From contig CAZPJD010000279.1 in NCBI GenBank assembly GCA_964586775.1, positions 1 through 13,595 on the forward strand: a DNA stretch of 13,595 nt, given 5' to 3'. This DNA comes from JADLEX01 sp964586775. GTDB lineage: Bacteria > Lernaellota > Lernaellaia > JACKCT01. Each line of letters begins with the position of its first letter. The first letter of the stretch is position 1. Shown in pieces: positions 13,136 to 13,595 of this stretch. The position numbers and the translations under genes were made by a program. The notes beneath the pieces were generated by a model that searched no databases, had not been told where the DNA came from, and saw nothing but the letters and a program-made list of their open reading frames with translations.

Positions 13136-13595
13136 TTAAAAGAAGTCCTTGATCCACTCTTTGGTGCGGTGCCACCGCGTCTGAATCTTCGAGCTCTTGG
13201 CGGCCTTGCCTCCGCCGCGCGCCAGTTCCTCGCGTCCGAAGTGAACGAGCCCGACCGCCGTCGCGAAGGCCGGGTCGCGCACCAGATCGGCTCGGCCCGT
13301 CACGCCCAGTGGGAATCCCACGCGCGCCGGCGTGTCGAAGACCTGCTCGGCGAGACGGTCGATGCCGGGCAGCAGCGCGCAGCCTCCCGTGAGGACGAGG
13401 CCCGCGCGCGTGACGTGCAGGTAGCCCGCGGCGTCGAGTTCGGCGTGGATGAGACGCAGGATCTCGTCGCAGCGCTGCTCGATGATCTCGCACAGCACCT
13501 GCCGGGCGACCCACTTGGGATCGCGCCCGCCGTCGTTGATCTCGACCGTGTCGTCGGGGTCGATGTCGGCGGCCGTCGCCGCGCCGTACTTGATC
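13136..13595 (-). CDS. ftsA: Cell division protein FtsA, C-terminal part (runs off the right edge)
   Basis: FtsA is the actin-like protein that tethers FtsZ to the membrane. The window holds the last 152 codons. They start IKYGAAT, corresponding to the region before the phosphate-2 part of the ATP site, and include RQVLCEIIEQRCDEIL and then GLVLTGGCALLPGIDRLAEQ, the adenosine-binding LTGG segment of the actin fold. The end KEWIKDFF is the amphipathic helix that anchors FtsA to the membrane. The frame is open to the window edge. The GTG codon at 13498 is internal, not a start. The gene is followed 45 bases later by ftsZ, as in most bacteria. Confidence 0.95.
   Translation of the reverse strand, partial: IKYGAATAADIDPDDTVEINDGGRDPKWVARQVLCEIIEQRCDEILRLIHAELDAAGYLHVTRAGLVLTGGCALLPGIDRLAEQVFDTPARVGFPLGVTGRADLVRDPAFATAVGLVHFGREELARGGGKAAKSSKIQTRWHRTKEWIKDFF

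Overview
The window is 13.6 kb of very GC-rich (by eye about two thirds G+C), densely packed bacterial chromosome. Genes sit on both strands, with many GTG/GTGA and ATGA start-stop overlaps and purine-rich ribosome binding sites. FtsA/FtsZ, GltX, RecO, L32 and a type II fatty-acid synthesis cluster mark it as core chromosome. The pseudopilins, pseudopilin-like proteins and codon style suggest a Gram-negative lineage, perhaps near the former Deltaproteobacteria or a related uncultured phylum. That placement is inference only.

Layout from left to right: (1) 1-2625, minus strand: yceD(DUF177)-rpmF-fabD-fabG-acpP, the common L32/fatty-acid operon, but with no plsX or fabH between rpmF and fabD. 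The acpP end runs off the window. (2) 2626-2819: a divergent control region with two facing promoter-like elements that share the same ten bases, plus a 7-7-7 dyad. (3) 2820-5055, plus strand: a TauE/SafE-family permease and gltX. (4) 5018-7606, minus strand: a tightly coupled set of four genes, in transcription order a spermidine-synthase-like protein, a membrane-anchored SGNH-hydrolase-like protein whose catalytic residues are gone, RidA and an Ogt-type DNA alkyltransferase. The ogt end overlaps the gltX end. (5) 7607-7999: a divergent intergenic region with a good sigma-70-like promoter. (6) 8000-9709: three single-span membrane proteins related to type II secretion/type IV pilin subunits. 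One is a B-box zinc finger joined through a membrane helix to a pseudopilin-like domain, one is a small prepilin-like protein, and the convergent one is a GspG-like pseudopilin. (7) 9945-11463, plus strand: rlmB-like rRNA methyltransferase and recO. (8) 11464-11824: an AT-rich island with small repeats and the terminator of the division genes. (9) 11825-13595, minus strand: ftsA (partial) and ftsZ.

Most of the window is housekeeping. The stretches worth a second look are the degenerate SGNH protein in its four-gene operon and the B-box/pseudopilin cluster. No mobile element, CRISPR array, tRNA or rRNA was found.
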